From: Pycnopodia helianthoides
Lineage: Eukaryota > Echinodermata > Asteroidea > Forcipulatida > Asteriidae
DNA: 64,000 nt
Reading direction: 5' to 3'
NCBI GenBank assembly: GCA_032158295.1
Contig: CM063255.1
Span: 620,001 to 684,000, forward strand
In this document: positions 12,701 through 22,300 of the stretch, piece after piece
Layout: each line of letters starts with the position of its first letter
Numbering within the stretch: position 1 is the first letter of the stretch
The notes under the pieces: model-generated
The model's database searches: none
Told to the model about the DNA's origin: nothing
The model's input: only the letters and a program-made list of their open reading frames with translations
Program-made: the position numbers and the translations under genes

Positions 12701-14940
12701 CAATAGCTATTGCTGGAATTTCTGTCGCCTTGCTCAGCATGCCGGCACTTGTGGACATGTTCAATACCACTGAGTAAGTGGCATTATTATTAAACTTTTA
12801 AAAAAATTATTTATTGGATCAAAAACATTTTGAAATCGTACAGATAATCATTTTGTCCTGCCATGTACATCGGAGTGGACTTCTACTGTCGCTTATCTTA
12901 TTATTTATCTTCACTGCAGTAATCTGAGATATAACTGGTCTCCTCAACGTTTCGACTTTTTGTATTCTAGTCACAATGTCAGAAGAAAAACTAAAAAATT
13001 CTTCACAGCTTTTACTAAAATTATATAAGTGCCAAAAACATGAACACTCGTTAGGAAACTTAGTCAACCAACGAGATGTGTTGTGTGTATAACGTCAGGT
13101 GGATAATAACTATTTATAAAGTGTCTCTGAATGCTCCGAGTGAATTAAAGTTGAGTAGAGAAGATTTACATTGTATATAGGTCTGCCAACGTACATGTAC
13201 AAACGTGTTTGCCCCCCCCCCCCTTGTAGATGGTATGGAATTACCCTCGATTTAGAAACATCAAGCATTGTGGCCGGACTTTGGGCTTCATCATTCTCAT
13301 TAGGGTGAGTTTTGAAATGAAAACATTCATGAAACGTTATAACGGAGTCATGCGGCATATGGAACCTCTGCTTATGACGTCACAAGCCCAAAACAGTGGC
13401 TGAGAGTGGTGTTTCCATTGTTTCACATCAACGATAGCGGCTAATGCAAAGTTTATCATCAGGGCCAATTTCATGGCTCTGCTTACCGCCGAATTCTGCG
13501 CTTGCGGTGACCATTCTCCGCTTACTGTTCAAGCGCCGAATTTCTGCGCTAGCTGTGTAAGCGTAGAATGCCTAGTAACGTGGAGTACGCACGCGCACAA
13601 GCCGAAAATCCCCGCTAACCCGTGAAATACGCTTGACGTAAGCGCGGAATTCCCTGCTTCCGCAAGCGCCGATTCTTTGCTTACGGTAAGCAGAGCCATG
13701 AAATTTGGCCCAGATGTCTTTCTTTCACAGTGCCGTCAGTCAATGGGTAGCCTTCCAGAATTCGCCGTAGAAGCTTCTACAATCGAGCAATTTAAACTCT
13801 CAGAGTGCTCCACCGTCAGATCAGGCCCAATTTCATGGCTCTGCTTACCGCCGAATTCTGCGCTTGCGGTGACCATTCTCCGCTTACTGTTCAGCGCCGA
13901 ATTTCTGCGCTAGCTGTGTAAGCGTAGAAAGCCTAGTAACGTGGAGGGCGCATGCGCACAAGCCGAAATTCCCCGCTAACCCGTGAAATACGCTTGACGT
14001 AAGCACGGAATTCCCTGCTTCCGCAAGCGCCGATTCTTTGCTTACGGTAAGCAGAGCCATGAAATTGGGCCCAGTTCATTGTCATTCTCTTTGTTTCATA
14101 TCCACCACGTTTGCGCACATTAGTTTTGAATTTGGTGCATTAACTGGAAGAAGAAGAGGAATGATTTCAAGTTAGATTTGTTTTGTTGTTTTTCACAGCG
14201 CCGTGGTTGGTCCCATCGTAGGAGTTGTTTTAACACAACATCTTGGATTTGAATATGCAGGGACAGTCATGGTGGGTTTTTGCTTGATAGGCATGCTCTT
14301 GGTTTGTGTCTTCGGAATGTGGGAGTATCAATGTGGGAAGGGGTAAGTTCGAAGTTTCACAGAGATAGGTTTTATGTTGATCGTTATTACTTAGACTTTC
14401 ATGGACTCTAGGTGGCAGCAGACTTTACCAGGTGATTCCATTGTTCTTTTTATTGATGTGCACATGGTCAGAACTGAGTAGGCCAATGGATTGGCTTAGT
14501 TTCTCGACTGCAAAGCTAAGCAAAAGTTGTTTGTCCCTTTCTGTTAAAACAACAGCTGGTCGACACCAACTTAAAGCGGATTTGTATCCTACTGTGGGCC
14601 CATATTGGATTTTTGGCTTATAGTTCTATTATGATAATAAGCAACGCCATAAAATTGCGATCATGTATTTCTGCTTCCCCCACGCGTCTCAATGCCTCAT
14701 TTGTCATGTTCTTCGGCATCGTCCGACACTAAGATACCAATATTTGTTTAAAATCATTAAAAAAATAGAGCACACAATCAGGCCCTAAACCTTTTCTTAT
14801 TTACAACATAAAAAGGTAAGTTTTCACAGAAATAATTCATGTTGTACTTTCCTTTTAGGAGACGATTACCTGCTTCCAGCTCCAACACAAAGGACTATAC
14901 ATCGTTGGATGGCCGAAATCAGTCCATTCAAAAACGTTGA
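666..14940 (+). CDS. SLC18B1-like MFS transporter, 3' part (nine exons)
   Basis: Multi-pass membrane transporter of the major facilitator superfamily, closest in my judgement to SLC18B1, the vesicular polyamine/amine exchanger group. Exons: 666-734, 3535-3622, 4183-4319, 5735-5833, 6747-6838, 12678-12773, 13230-13304, 14199-14342, 14859-14940; all have AG/GT borders and the phases chain without a break to a TGA at 14938-14940. The first exon carries a motif C-like VGFSVGPLVGS (TM5). Later come LDPTLSLHLEK (TM7), a motif A-like GRLADKK after TM8, and hydrophobic TM9 to TM12. The N-terminal half (TM1-4) lies off the left edge. A second copy with the same exon structure lies on the - strand at 55501-63397. 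Substrate cannot be read from the sequence; another SLC18-type carrier is possible. Confidence 0.82.
735..3534 (+). other. Intron of SLC18B1-like gene 1
   Basis: Non-coding. It holds an AAATA simple repeat near 2530-2555, a G-rich tract near 2961-2980 and a degenerate GGGCTACATTTAGGT-type tandem near 3220-3420. No other feature recognised. Confidence 0.6.
3220..3420 (+). repeat. Degenerate GGCTACATTTAGGT tandem repeat
   Basis: At least five spaced copies of a motif close to GGGCTACATTTAGGTACAAG, irregular spacing of roughly 30-50 bp. Non-coding intron sequence. Confidence 0.55.
3535..3622 (+). CDS. SLC18B1-like gene 1 exon (TM6)
   Basis: Acceptor after a T-rich tract ending ATAG, donor GTAAGA, phase 0 to 1. 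It begins IGGFKAPFIVLGG, a typical loop-TM6 sequence of SLC18B1 relatives, and ends in MPEY at the start of the central loop. Confidence 0.78.
3650..3780 (+). repeat. Two-copy tandem repeat of about 65 bp
   Basis: Two adjacent copies share TGGTACCAA(A/G)TCTC, AATGATCCA(A/G)ATTGA and the ending AATAC(T/A)CTGA. It lies just after the 3535-3622 exon. Confidence 0.55.
3784..3948. repeat. MITE with near-perfect 43-bp inverted ends
   Basis: The left end ATAGATGGATTGCAATACGC is repeated in reverse complement at the right end, and the match extends over about 43 bp through CCGCCATCTTTGATG. A diverged copy lies at 15949-16102. Confidence 0.85.
4183..4319 (+). CDS. SLC18B1-like gene 1 exon (central loop and TM7)
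   Basis: Acceptor CCTACAG, donor GTATAT, phase 1 to 0. It encodes the end of the central loop and the TM7 helix, closing with FLDPTLSLHLEK, a conserved stretch of this family. Confidence 0.78.
4320..5734 (+). other. Intron of SLC18B1-like gene 1
   Basis: About 1.4 kb with no further coding or repeat structure that I could support. Confidence 0.5.
5735..5833 (+). CDS. SLC18B1-like gene 1 exon (TM8, motif A-like)
   Basis: 33 codons, phase 0 to 0, acceptor TTGACAG and donor GTAAGT. The hydrophobic TM8 is followed by SGRLADKK, the basic motif A-like loop of MFS carriers. Confidence 0.78.
5834..6746 (+). other. Intron of SLC18B1-like gene 1
   Basis: About 0.9 kb of AT-rich sequence. Nothing else seen. 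Confidence 0.5.
6747..6838 (+). CDS. SLC18B1-like gene 1 exon (TM9)
   Basis: 92 nt, phase 0 to 2, acceptor TTCTAG and donor GTAAGT. It encodes KTTRKMLAIGMAGG and then GPSPFL. The paralogue exon at 63306-63397 is also 92 nt with the same start and GPSPFL. The following 5.8 kb intron contains the transposon at 7863-12622. Confidence 0.8.
7443..7835. repeat. MITE with TTGATCCCTTGCACAA inverted ends
   Basis: The left end TTGATCCCTTGCACAATGCG is mirrored by CGCGTTGTGCAAGGGATCAA at the right end. Inside, the 31-bp segment GTTTGTGCGACTGCCCAGTG... is directly duplicated at about 7623-7684. It sits 27 bp before the large transposon. Confidence 0.8.
7863..8973. repeat. Left inverted arm of the large transposon (outer part)
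   Basis: Reverse-complement partner of about 11690-12622. It includes an internal degenerate repeat of about 180 bp (TATGCAAATTAGTGGCCGCC... with AGGCAAGCAAACATGACAAATGAA) present about four times between 8080 and 8660. Confidence 0.8.
8974..9626. mobile_element. Nested hairpin element with TTCGTGAAAACG repeats
   Basis: The ends ATCGTCACCGTTTTCACGAA and TTCGTGAAAACGGTGACGAT are perfect inverted repeats, flanked by AT on both sides (8972-8973 and 9627-9628). The element interrupts the left arm of the large transposon at a point where the right arm is continuous. Variants of CTTCGTG(A/G)AAACG recur about six times inside. Confidence 0.8.
9905..11404 (+). pseudogene. Decayed transposon-borne gene of the EADTR / GCDTTSY family
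   Basis: Fragments in shifting + strand frames resemble a widespread uncharacterised protein family of invertebrate mobile elements. At 10930-11225: VAGGFREEPEV, HNEADTRLVLHAVHSQ, VVLSSMDTG. At about 11240-11410: CEHLWMLPG and LPFHALNGCVTTSYLA in another frame. The family's EADTR and acidic DTD-type motifs recall PIN/FEN-like nucleases, but that is my inference. Here the DTD position reads MDTG and the frame breaks repeatedly, so the gene is dead. The upstream part (9905-10900) has only short ORFs. Confidence 0.6.
11405..12622. repeat. Right inverted arm of the large transposon
   Basis: Reverse complement of the left arm without the nested hairpin. It ends GTCTAC at 12622, 56 bp upstream of the TM10 exon. 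Confidence 0.82.
12678..12773 (+). CDS. SLC18B1-like gene 1 exon (TM10)
   Basis: 96 nt, phase 2 to 2, donor GTAAGT. It encodes RKYVAVLAIAIAGIS and MPALVDMF. The exon starts 56 bp after the end of the upstream transposon. The paralogue exon at 61330-61425 has the same length. Confidence 0.8.
   Translation, partial: SEVCSRPRNSYCWNFCRLAQHAGTCGHVQYH
13230..13304 (+). CDS. SLC18B1-like gene 1 exon (loop and start of TM11)
   Basis: 75 nt, phase 2 to 2. The acceptor CTTGTAG follows a C-rich tract; the donor is GTGAGT. It encodes EWYGITLDLETSS and AGLWASSFSLG. The paralogue exon at 60814-60888 is also 75 nt. Confidence 0.8.
13462..13711. repeat. Palindromic MITE, copy 1 (GGCCCAATTTCATGGCTCTGC ends)
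   Basis: About 25-bp inverted ends (GGCCAATTTCATGGCTCTGC / GCAGAGCCATGAAATTTGGC). The interior is rich in GCGCTTRCGG and GCGGAATTC motifs and GC-rich compared with its surroundings. It is in the intron 13305-14198. Confidence 0.85.
13824..14072. repeat. Palindromic MITE, copy 2 of the same family
   Basis: Nearly identical to 13462-13711 in the same orientation and the same intron, separated by about 110 bp. A recent local duplication or two insertions of the same family. Confidence 0.85.
14199..14342 (+). CDS. SLC18B1-like gene 1 exon (TM11-TM12)
   Basis: 144 nt, phase 2 to 2, acceptor TTTCACAG and donor GTAAGT. It encodes VVGPIVGVVLTQHLGF, then the last helix and WEYQCGKG. The paralogue exon at 56073-56216 is also 144 nt. 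Confidence 0.82.
14859..14940 (+). CDS. SLC18B1-like gene 1 terminal exon (cytosolic tail)
   Basis: Acceptor CCTTTTAG, phase 2 in, short hydrophilic tail beginning GRRLPASSSNTKDYTSLDG and ending at TGA 14938-14940. The paralogue tail also begins GRR but then diverges. A candidate poly(A) signal AATAAA lies at 15131-15136. Confidence 0.75.
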
Positions 14941-17189
14941 ACGTTCTGGGTTTGATTCCCCTATTCGCCTTTGGTTTTCAACACTTAGGAGCAAACCTAC
15001 AGATCGGATATTCAATTGGCAGAGTGTAGTACCCTTCTCAATATTACGTCACATTTCTGTAGCAATGTGGGAGGTCTACCATGCTGGAGTACTTTATGCA
15101 CATAACGATATTGCATAAGAGATAAGACATAATAAAACCACATTAATCTCCGAAAAGAATAAGTCACATTGCTCGTAAAAGTTTAAAAACACTACAAAAG
15201 ATAACACATTTAAAAAGTAACAAAAAGCATATAAAACATTGACAACATGAACGAACATCCACGCAGGAGTGGTATCAAGTGAATGTTGCATTTCGCATTC
15301 AGCACAAGTTCGTGCAAATAAGTACTCCACCATGATAAAACAGTGGACGTCATCTGAGACTGGGTGTTCGCTACATGCACGGATCCGCCATATGCGCGTA
15401 AAGAGCCTCGACATGTATCTGTTTGGATGAAAGTTGCATTACATTACAGTGACAATACAGATATATATAATGCTTCTAGAAATTCAGACTGCTTTATGCT
15501 GTCCCTAATTCGAGGCTCTACACGCAAATGGTTGACCGTGCAAAGGGCGAGTTCAGAGAAAATCCAGTGATTACGTTTGAAATTTTTGCCATTAAAAGCC
15601 TATGAAACATTAATCAATAATTGACATAAAGGACGGTTCTTATGCAAGCCCTTTCTCTTGCTATTCCGTTATTTATTATTATGTTATTGTATAATAATGT
15701 GACGTGGAGGTCAAAACAAATCCATTGTGTGTGTGTAAACAGTTCAAAACACTGAAATAACTAGACAAAACAGCTTTTAATTTTTTTGATTTTCTTCTTA
15801 TTTTTAGTCTTGAAGTTCAATATTTGAAACAGGGGCCGATATTAAAGGACTCGCCTAATAATTACGCTACTGCACAGATACAAAGGCAATTATTTTTGTT
15901 CAATGGCAAGCAATTGTTGACCGTCAGTAACTCTTTGATTCTCTGTGCATAGACCCCTTGCATTGGCCGCCATTTTTGACGAAACGTGCACACGTGAAAG
16001 GCTATCATTAGCTGGGAGTTGTGCGCAGCGCATACACGCGGGCACGTTTCCATTGTTTTTCATCAAAGATGGGGACAATGACGTCAAGTGCAATCCATCT
16101 AGTTGGTGGGTCAGGTTGAACCATGATTGGGAAATGTCCCTGTAGGCGCGCCACCGTACGCCTGCATGTAAACGTGGTTCCAAGTCTGTGATCTTGGCTT
16201 TATTGCCTGGAATAGCGCCCTCTTGTGGATTAACCTCTGTCATTAGCCTGAGATTGCGAGTTAGGGCATTTTGATAGCTAATCTGCGGGGTTGTTTTGCG
16301 TGGTGATGCAGAAAAATAACTGTGATCTCAGGCTTGAAATCAAGTCTAGAGTGCATGCAGTGCGCATAGAAAAACAACACCCTTTTCACTCTGTTTCCGC
16401 CTAGCTTCAATTCCACTGTTGCGTATCATAGACTTTCAAATTTTAATATATTTTTAAGTAAACTTTTACCTCGGTCATTGTTGGTTTATTTTCTGAGACT
16501 CAAGGCATAATTTATTTTGTGTGCGAAAGCTAAACTCCACCTTACGGAGTGATGGGCTTTGAATTACAAGGCCCCTAAGTTACAGAAAGTATTGTTTGGC
16601 TCATAAAATAAACCTTACCTCATAACCTTTCTTCTGATGTAACAGTTATTTTGATTGTTGTAAAGTTTTCCTCGTCATTTAAGACTAGGCCTAGTAACAG
16701 AGCTAACCAATAAACGATCTTGTAGCACATCCCGGGCACGATTTTAACCGACGGCCCACGTTTAAAGTGGAAGCTGTGTTTGACTGTTTTTTTCTCCGAG
16801 TAAGTTTGACGGATAAAAATCATGTTTAGTAGTAATGGTTTTTTTCTAAAATAGGCCTATGGGATAGAAATGAGAAAAGTTGTAATTTTATCCAGCAACG
16901 CTGGGACATTTTCCTCAGCAGCTTGTACCATTATAAAAAAAGGGTAAGTCTGTTTGTGCACATGAGGGACTACACACGATACAACATGTAACCCACACAA
17001 TAGTTTATACGAATAACGGTTAATTGACAATATGAAAGAGCCTTTTTAGAGGGGGAATTTAAATTCGTATGAAAACATTAAAAATAATAACAATAATCGG
17101 TTGACCGTGATGCCGAAAGTTCAATCCCCACTTCAGTGGGTGCACCCCAATAGGCCTAGTATTATTATTGAATCAGTTCAGCAAAGAAA
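14941..17189. other. Intergenic sequence downstream of SLC18B1-like gene 1
   Basis: Likely 3' UTR up to about 15150 (AATAAA at 15131), then AT-rich sequence. A MITE copy is at 15949-16102. No gene recognised. Confidence 0.5.
15949..16102. repeat. Diverged copy of the 3784-3948 MITE
   Basis: Shares ATAGA...GCATTGGCCGCCAT at the left, GGCTATCATTAGCTG in the middle and GCAATCCATCTA at the right with the copy at 3784-3948. Confidence 0.7.
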
Positions 17190-17560
17190 ATATTTCAGCC
17201 CAGAGAGACAGGGGAATATTTTAACCTGGCCCACGGGACCGGGGAAATTTTTTACTCGGCCCAGAGGGACCGGGGAATTTTTTTACCCGGCCCCGAGGGA
17301 CCGGGGATTTTTTTTAACCAAAAGTTTGCAAAAAATCATTTTTACAAGTTTTATGGTTAGGGGAATGTGGTTGGCCGTCTTGTTGTTCATGACAATGGCC
17401 TTCGCTACCCGGCTCACGGACGGGACCAGGGAATTTTTTTACCCGGCCGGCCCAGAGGGACCGGGGAATGTGGTTGGGCCGTCTTGTTGTTCATGACAAT
17501 GGCCTTTATTAATTACCCCTACCCGGCCCAGAGGGACCGTCCGGGGAGTTTTGTTACCCT
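17190..17560 (+). repeat. Degenerate ~30-bp GC-rich monomer repeats
   Basis: Repeated GGCCCAGAGGGACCGGGGAA followed by T-runs and ACCCGG, period roughly 30 bp near 17190-17320. A 45-bp block (GGAATGTGGTTGG... TCATGACAATGGCCTT) is duplicated at 17358-17402 and 17462-17507. The monomer is related to the half-unit of the 61-bp satellite at 19371-22785 in the opposite orientation. It lies outside the left foldback arm. Confidence 0.65.
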
Positions 17561-17679
17561 TCACTTCAGAGAGAAACACCCAAGTCAGAATCAGCAGCCC
17601 GTCCGTGTATCTGGAGATGAAGGTCGACTTCTAAAAATGACGACTTGTCCTAACTGGTCGAGTTGACCAGCGTACAGAA

Positions 17680-18420
17680 CATCCCAACCGAGCTGAAGCT
17701 AGCACAGTATTGGGCCCAAGATAGCCAGCCGCGTATTCGCGGAGCAGCCAGCCGCGTATTCGCGGAAATAGAACACATGCAGTACAGGGAGGTGACAAAA
17801 TGGCCCATTTCTGTCTGCGAGTCCGTTATTTTATCCGAACGAATACTGAAATATTAGCCATAACTTGCAGATTTTCATTAGATAGTATTGAAATGTTATA
17901 GCTAAATCTCATTGAAAAGCAAAAAACAAAGAAAATAAAAGTAACTAAATAACAAAAAAATAAGCCGCAAACACGGAGACAATGTCCGTGTGTTATGTAA
18001 TTTTTACGCTGTTTAAATACTATTTTAATATTTTGAAAAGAGTTTGTACCCTTCGTTATGAGTAAAAATGGCAGTTTTAGTCCAGAATCTTGAAAACTGA
18101 TACACTATATCCAATTTTTGAGCTGGCTAATTTGGTCCACTAATTAGTGGTTAATTAACCACAGTTATACGTACGCCTTTTTCCATATAAAACACGCACA
18201 ATTGCATATGCGGTTGAGTCAACTACCTATTGTAAAGAATTTGTACCCTTCATTATAAATAAAAGTGGAATTTTTAGTCCAGAATCTTGCAGACTGATAC
18301 ACTTTGGGCATTTCAAATTTTTCAGCTGGCTAATATTTTTTCCACTTATTAGTGGTCAATAGTTAACAACCCCAGGTAGCAAGCCCTTATTGAACCCATA
18401 ATGGGAAACATCTGGGAAAT
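17680..18420. repeat. Left arm of the foldback, with two ~190-bp units
   Basis: Reverse complement of the right arm. The unit TTTGTACCCTTCRTTATRA... TTTTAGTCCAGAATCTTG... ACTAATTAGTGG occurs twice (starting about 18046 and 18240). Confidence 0.78.
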
Positions 18421-18429
18421 ATCTGGGCC

Positions 18430-18840
18430 ATTATGTGCGGCCTGAAAGTTTTTAGCCGGCCCATGGCACAGGGGAAATGTTTTACCCGGCCCGAGAAGCC
18501 GGGGAAAGTTTTTACCCGGCCCACGGCACAGGGGAAATGTTTTACCCGGCCCGAGAAGCCGGGGAAAGTTTTTACCTGGCCCACGGCACCCGGGAAATTT
18601 CATATAGGGCCCGAGTAGCAGGGGAAAGTTTTTACCTGGCCCACGGCACCCGGGAAATTTCTTATCGGGCCCGAGTAGCAGGGGAAATTTTTTACCTGGC
18701 CCACGGCACCCGGGAAATTTCTTATCGGGCCCGAGTAGCAGGGGAAAGTTTTTACCCGGCCCACGGCACCCGGGAAATTTCTTACCCGGCCCGAGTAGCC
18801 GGGGAAAGTTTTTACCCGGCCCGAGTAGCCGGGAAAGTTT
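18430..18840 (+). repeat. 60-bp satellite array, about seven copies
   Basis: The unit combines GGGGAAAGTTTTTACCCGGC and CCGAGAAGCCGGGGAAATGT type half-units. It is homologous to the 61-bp array at 19371-22785 but in inverted orientation. Confidence 0.82.
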
Positions 18841-18844
18841 TTAC

Positions 18845-19115
18845 CGACTTGTCCACAAGTCTACGCTTTTGCCAATAAAGGTGCGTACTGACAACGTAAA
18901 CAAGACTAACAATACGCACGCATCACCACGCAGTGTTATCTCCGAGACAATCATTAAACGACTTGTCCACAAGTCTACGCTTTTGCCAATAAAGGTGCGT
19001 ACTGACAACGTAAACAAGACTAACAATGCGCACGCATCCACACGAAACACCACGCAGTGTTATCTCCGAGACAATCATTAAACGACTTGTCCACAAGTCT
19101 ACGCTTTTACCAATG
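18845..19115 (+). repeat. Tandem repeat of about 114-124 bp, 2.3 copies
   Basis: CGACTTGTCCACAAGTCTAC begins each copy at about 18845, 18959 and 19083. Each contains GGTGCGTACTGACAACGTAA and CACGCAGTGTTATCTCCGAG. The second copy has a small internal insertion and the third is truncated. Confidence 0.8.
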
Positions 19116-19154
19116 TATATTAAGAAAAGAAAAGCGTATTTTACGTGTAGACAA

Positions 19155-19216
19155 GTTGGCGCAATTAGATAGTTCATGGTAACTCTGATAGCAGGGTCCT
19201 TGGTTCGAATCACCTA
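19155..19216 (+). repeat. tRNA-like fragment (probable SINE head)
   Basis: A-box-like TGGCGCAATTAGATAG and B-box-like TTGGTTCGAATCACC are spaced as in a tRNA promoter. The anticodon arm and acceptor pairing do not form a convincing functional tRNA. Confidence 0.4.
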
Positions 19217-19299
19217 GAAACAACAAACTTTCTTTTTTCTTATTAGAAAACAAATTGTTACTATATATTGAACAAAAAGTAGGGTGGTGGTGGGCAGTA

Positions 19300-19367
19300 A
19301 TTTAGGGCAAACGGTAGAGTCACCGACTTGAAGAGCAAAGGTTAGTAGTTCGAATCCCCCAACTCCC
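19300..19367 (+). repeat. tRNA-like fragment next to the 61-bp array
   Basis: GGCAAACGGTAGAGTCA resembles an A box and TAGTTCGAATCCCCC a B box. Acceptor pairing is unconvincing, so this is probably a SINE or tRNA relic. Confidence 0.4.
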
Positions 19368-19370
19368 CGG

Positions 19371-22300
19371 TGCCTCGGGCCGGGTAAAAACTTTCTCCGG
19401 GCCCTGGGGCCCGGGTAAAGGTTTTCCCCGGTGCCTCGGGCCGGGTAAAAACTTTCTCCGGGCCCTGGGGCCCGGGTAAAGGTTTTCCCCGGTGCCTCGG
19501 GCCGGGTAAAAACTTTCTCCGGGCCCTGGGGCCCGGGTAAAGGTTTTCCCCGGTGCCTCGGGCCGGGTAAAAACTTTCTCCGGGCCCTGGGGCCCGGGTA
19601 AAGGTTTTCCCCGGTGCCTCGGGCCGGGTAAAAACTTTCTCCGGGCCCTGGGGCCCGGGTAAAGGTTTTCCCCGGTGCCTCGGGCCGGGTAAAAACTTTC
19701 TCCGGGCCCTGGGGCCCGGGTAAAGGTTTTCCCCGGTGCCTCGGGCCGGGTAAAAACTTTCTCCGGGCCCTGGGGCCCGGGTAAAGGTTTTCCCCGGTGC
19801 CTCGGGCCGGGTAAAAACTTTCTCCGGGCCCTGGGGCCCGGGTAAAGGTTTTCCCCGGTGCCTCGGGCCGGGTAAAAACTTTCTCCGGGCCCTGGGGCCC
19901 GGGTAAAGGTTTTCCCCGGTGCCTCGGGCCGGGTAAAAACTTTCTCCGGGCCCTGGGGCCCGGGTAAAGGTTTTCCCCGGTGCCTCGGGCCGGGTAAAAA
20001 CTTTCTCCGGGCCCTGGGGCCCGGGTAAAGGTTTTCCCCGGTGCCTCGGGCCGGGTAAAAACTTTCTCCGGGCCCTGGGGCCCGGGTAAAGGTTTTCCCC
20101 GGTGCCTCGGGCCGGGTAAAAACTTTCTCCGGGCCCTGGGGCCCGGGTAAAGGTTTTCCCCGGTGCCTCGGGCCGGGTAAAAACTTTCTCCGGGCCCTGG
20201 GGCCCGGGTAAAGGTTTTCCCCGGTGCCTCGGGCCGGGTAAAAACTTTCTCCGGGCCCTGGGGCCCGGGTAAAGGTTTTCCCCGGTGCCTCGGGCCGGGT
20301 AAAAACTTTCTCCGGGCCCTGGGGCCCGGGTAAAGGTTTTCCCCGGTGCCTCGGGCCGGGTAAAAACTTTCTCCGGGCCCTGGGCCCGGGTAAAGGTTTT
20401 CCCCGGTGCCTCGGGCCGGGTAAAAACTTTCTCCGGGCCCTGGGGCCCGGGTAAAGGTTTTCCCCGGTGCCTCGGGCCGGGTAAAACTTTCTCCGGGCCC
20501 TGGGGCCCGGGTAAAGGTTTTCCCCGGTGCCTCGGGCCGGGTAAAAACTTTCTCCGGGCCCTGGGGCCCGGGTAAAGGTTTTCCCCGGTGCCTCGGGCCG
20601 GGTAAAAACTTTCTCCGGGCCCTGGGGCCCGGGTAAAGGTTTTCCCCGGTGCCTCGGGCCGGGTAAAAACTTTCTCCGGCCCTGGGGCCCGGGTAAAGGT
20701 TTTCCCGGTGCCTCGGCCGGGTAAAACTTTCTCCGGCCCTGGGCCCGGTAAAGGTTCCCGGTGCCTCGGCCGGGTAAAAACTTTCTCCGGGCCCTGGGGC
20801 CCGGGTAAAGGTTTTCCCCGGTGCCTCGGGCCGGGTAAAAACTTTCTCCGGGCCCTGGGGCCCGGGTAAAGGTTTTCCCCGGTGCCTCGGGCCGGGTAAA
20901 AACTTTCTCCGGGCCCTGGGGCCCGGGTAAAGGTTTTCCCCGGTGCCTCGGGCCGGGTAAAAACTTTCTCCGGGCCCTGGGGCCCGGGTAAAGGTTTTCC
21001 CCGGTGCCTCGGGCCGGGTAAAAACTTTCTCCGGGCCCTGGGGCCCGGGTAAAGGTTTTCCCCGGTGCCTCGGGCCGGGTAAAAACTTTCTCCGGGCCCT
21101 GGGGCCCGGGTAAAGGTTTTCCCCGGTGCCTCGGGCCGGGTAAAAACTTTCTCCGGGCCCTGGGGCCCGGGTAAAGGTTTTCCCCGGTGCCTCGGGCCGG
21201 GTAAAAACTTTCTCCGGGCCCTGGGGCCCGGGTAAAGGTTTTCCCCGGTGCCTCGGGCCGGGTAAAAACTTTCTCCGGGCCCTGGGGCCCGGGTAAAGGT
21301 TTTCCCCGGTGCCTCGGGCCGGGTAAAAACTTTCTCCGGGCCCTGGGGCCCGGGTAAAGGTTTTCCCCGGTGCCTCGGGCCGGGTAAAAACTTTCTCCGG
21401 GCCCTGGGGCCCGGGTAAAGGTTTTCCCCGGTGCCTCGGGCCGGGTAAAAACTTTCTCCGGGCCCTGGGGCCCGGGTAAAGGTTTTCCCCGGTGCCTCGG
21501 GCCGGGTAAAAACTTTCTCCGGGCCCTGGGGCCCGGGTAAAGGTTTTCCCCGGTGCCTCGGGCCGGGTAAAAACTTTCTCCGGGCCCTGGGGCCCGGGTA
21601 AAGGTTTTCCCCGGTGCCTCGGGCCGGGTAAAAACTTTCTCCGGGCCCTGGGGCCCGGGTAAAGGTTTTCCCCGGTGCCTCGGGCCGGGTAAAAACTTTC
21701 TCCGGGCCCTGGGGCCCGGGTAAAGGTTTTCCCCGGTGCCTCGGGCCGGGTAAAAACTTTCTCCGGGCCCTGGGCCCGGGTAAAGGTTTTCCCCGGTGCC
21801 TCGGGCCGGGTAAAAACTTTCTCCGGGCCCTGGGGCCCGGGTAAAGGTTTTCCCCGGTGCCTCGGGCCGGGTAAAAACTTTCTCCGGGCCCTGGGGCCCG
21901 GGTAAAAACTTTCTCCGGGCCCTGGGGCCCGGGTAAAAACTTTCTCCGGGCCCTGGGGCCCGGGTAAAAACTTCTCCGTCCCGGCCCTGGGGCCCGGGTA
22001 AAAACTTTCTCCGGGCCCTGGGGCCCGGGTAAAAACTTCTCTCCGGGCCCTGGGGCCCGGGTAAAGGTTTTCCCCGGTGCCTCGGGCCGGGTAAAAACTT
22101 TTCTCCGGGCCCTGGGGCCCGGGTAAAGGTTTTCCCCGGTGCCTCGGGCCGGGTAAAAACTTTCTCCGGGCCCTGGGGCCCGGGTAAAGGTTTTCCCCGG
22201 TGCCTCGGGCCGGGTAAAAACTTTCTCCGGGCCCTGGGGCCCGGGTAAAGGTTTTCCCCGGTGCCTCGGGCCGGGTAAAAACTTTCTCCGGGCCCTGGGG

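Noticed and set aside
13717..13760. TCTTTCACAG followed by TGCCGTCAGT, resembling the acceptor of exon 14199
   Set aside because: The reading frame that follows does not match the transporter or its paralogue and no donor completes an exon; the true exon is 14199-14342.
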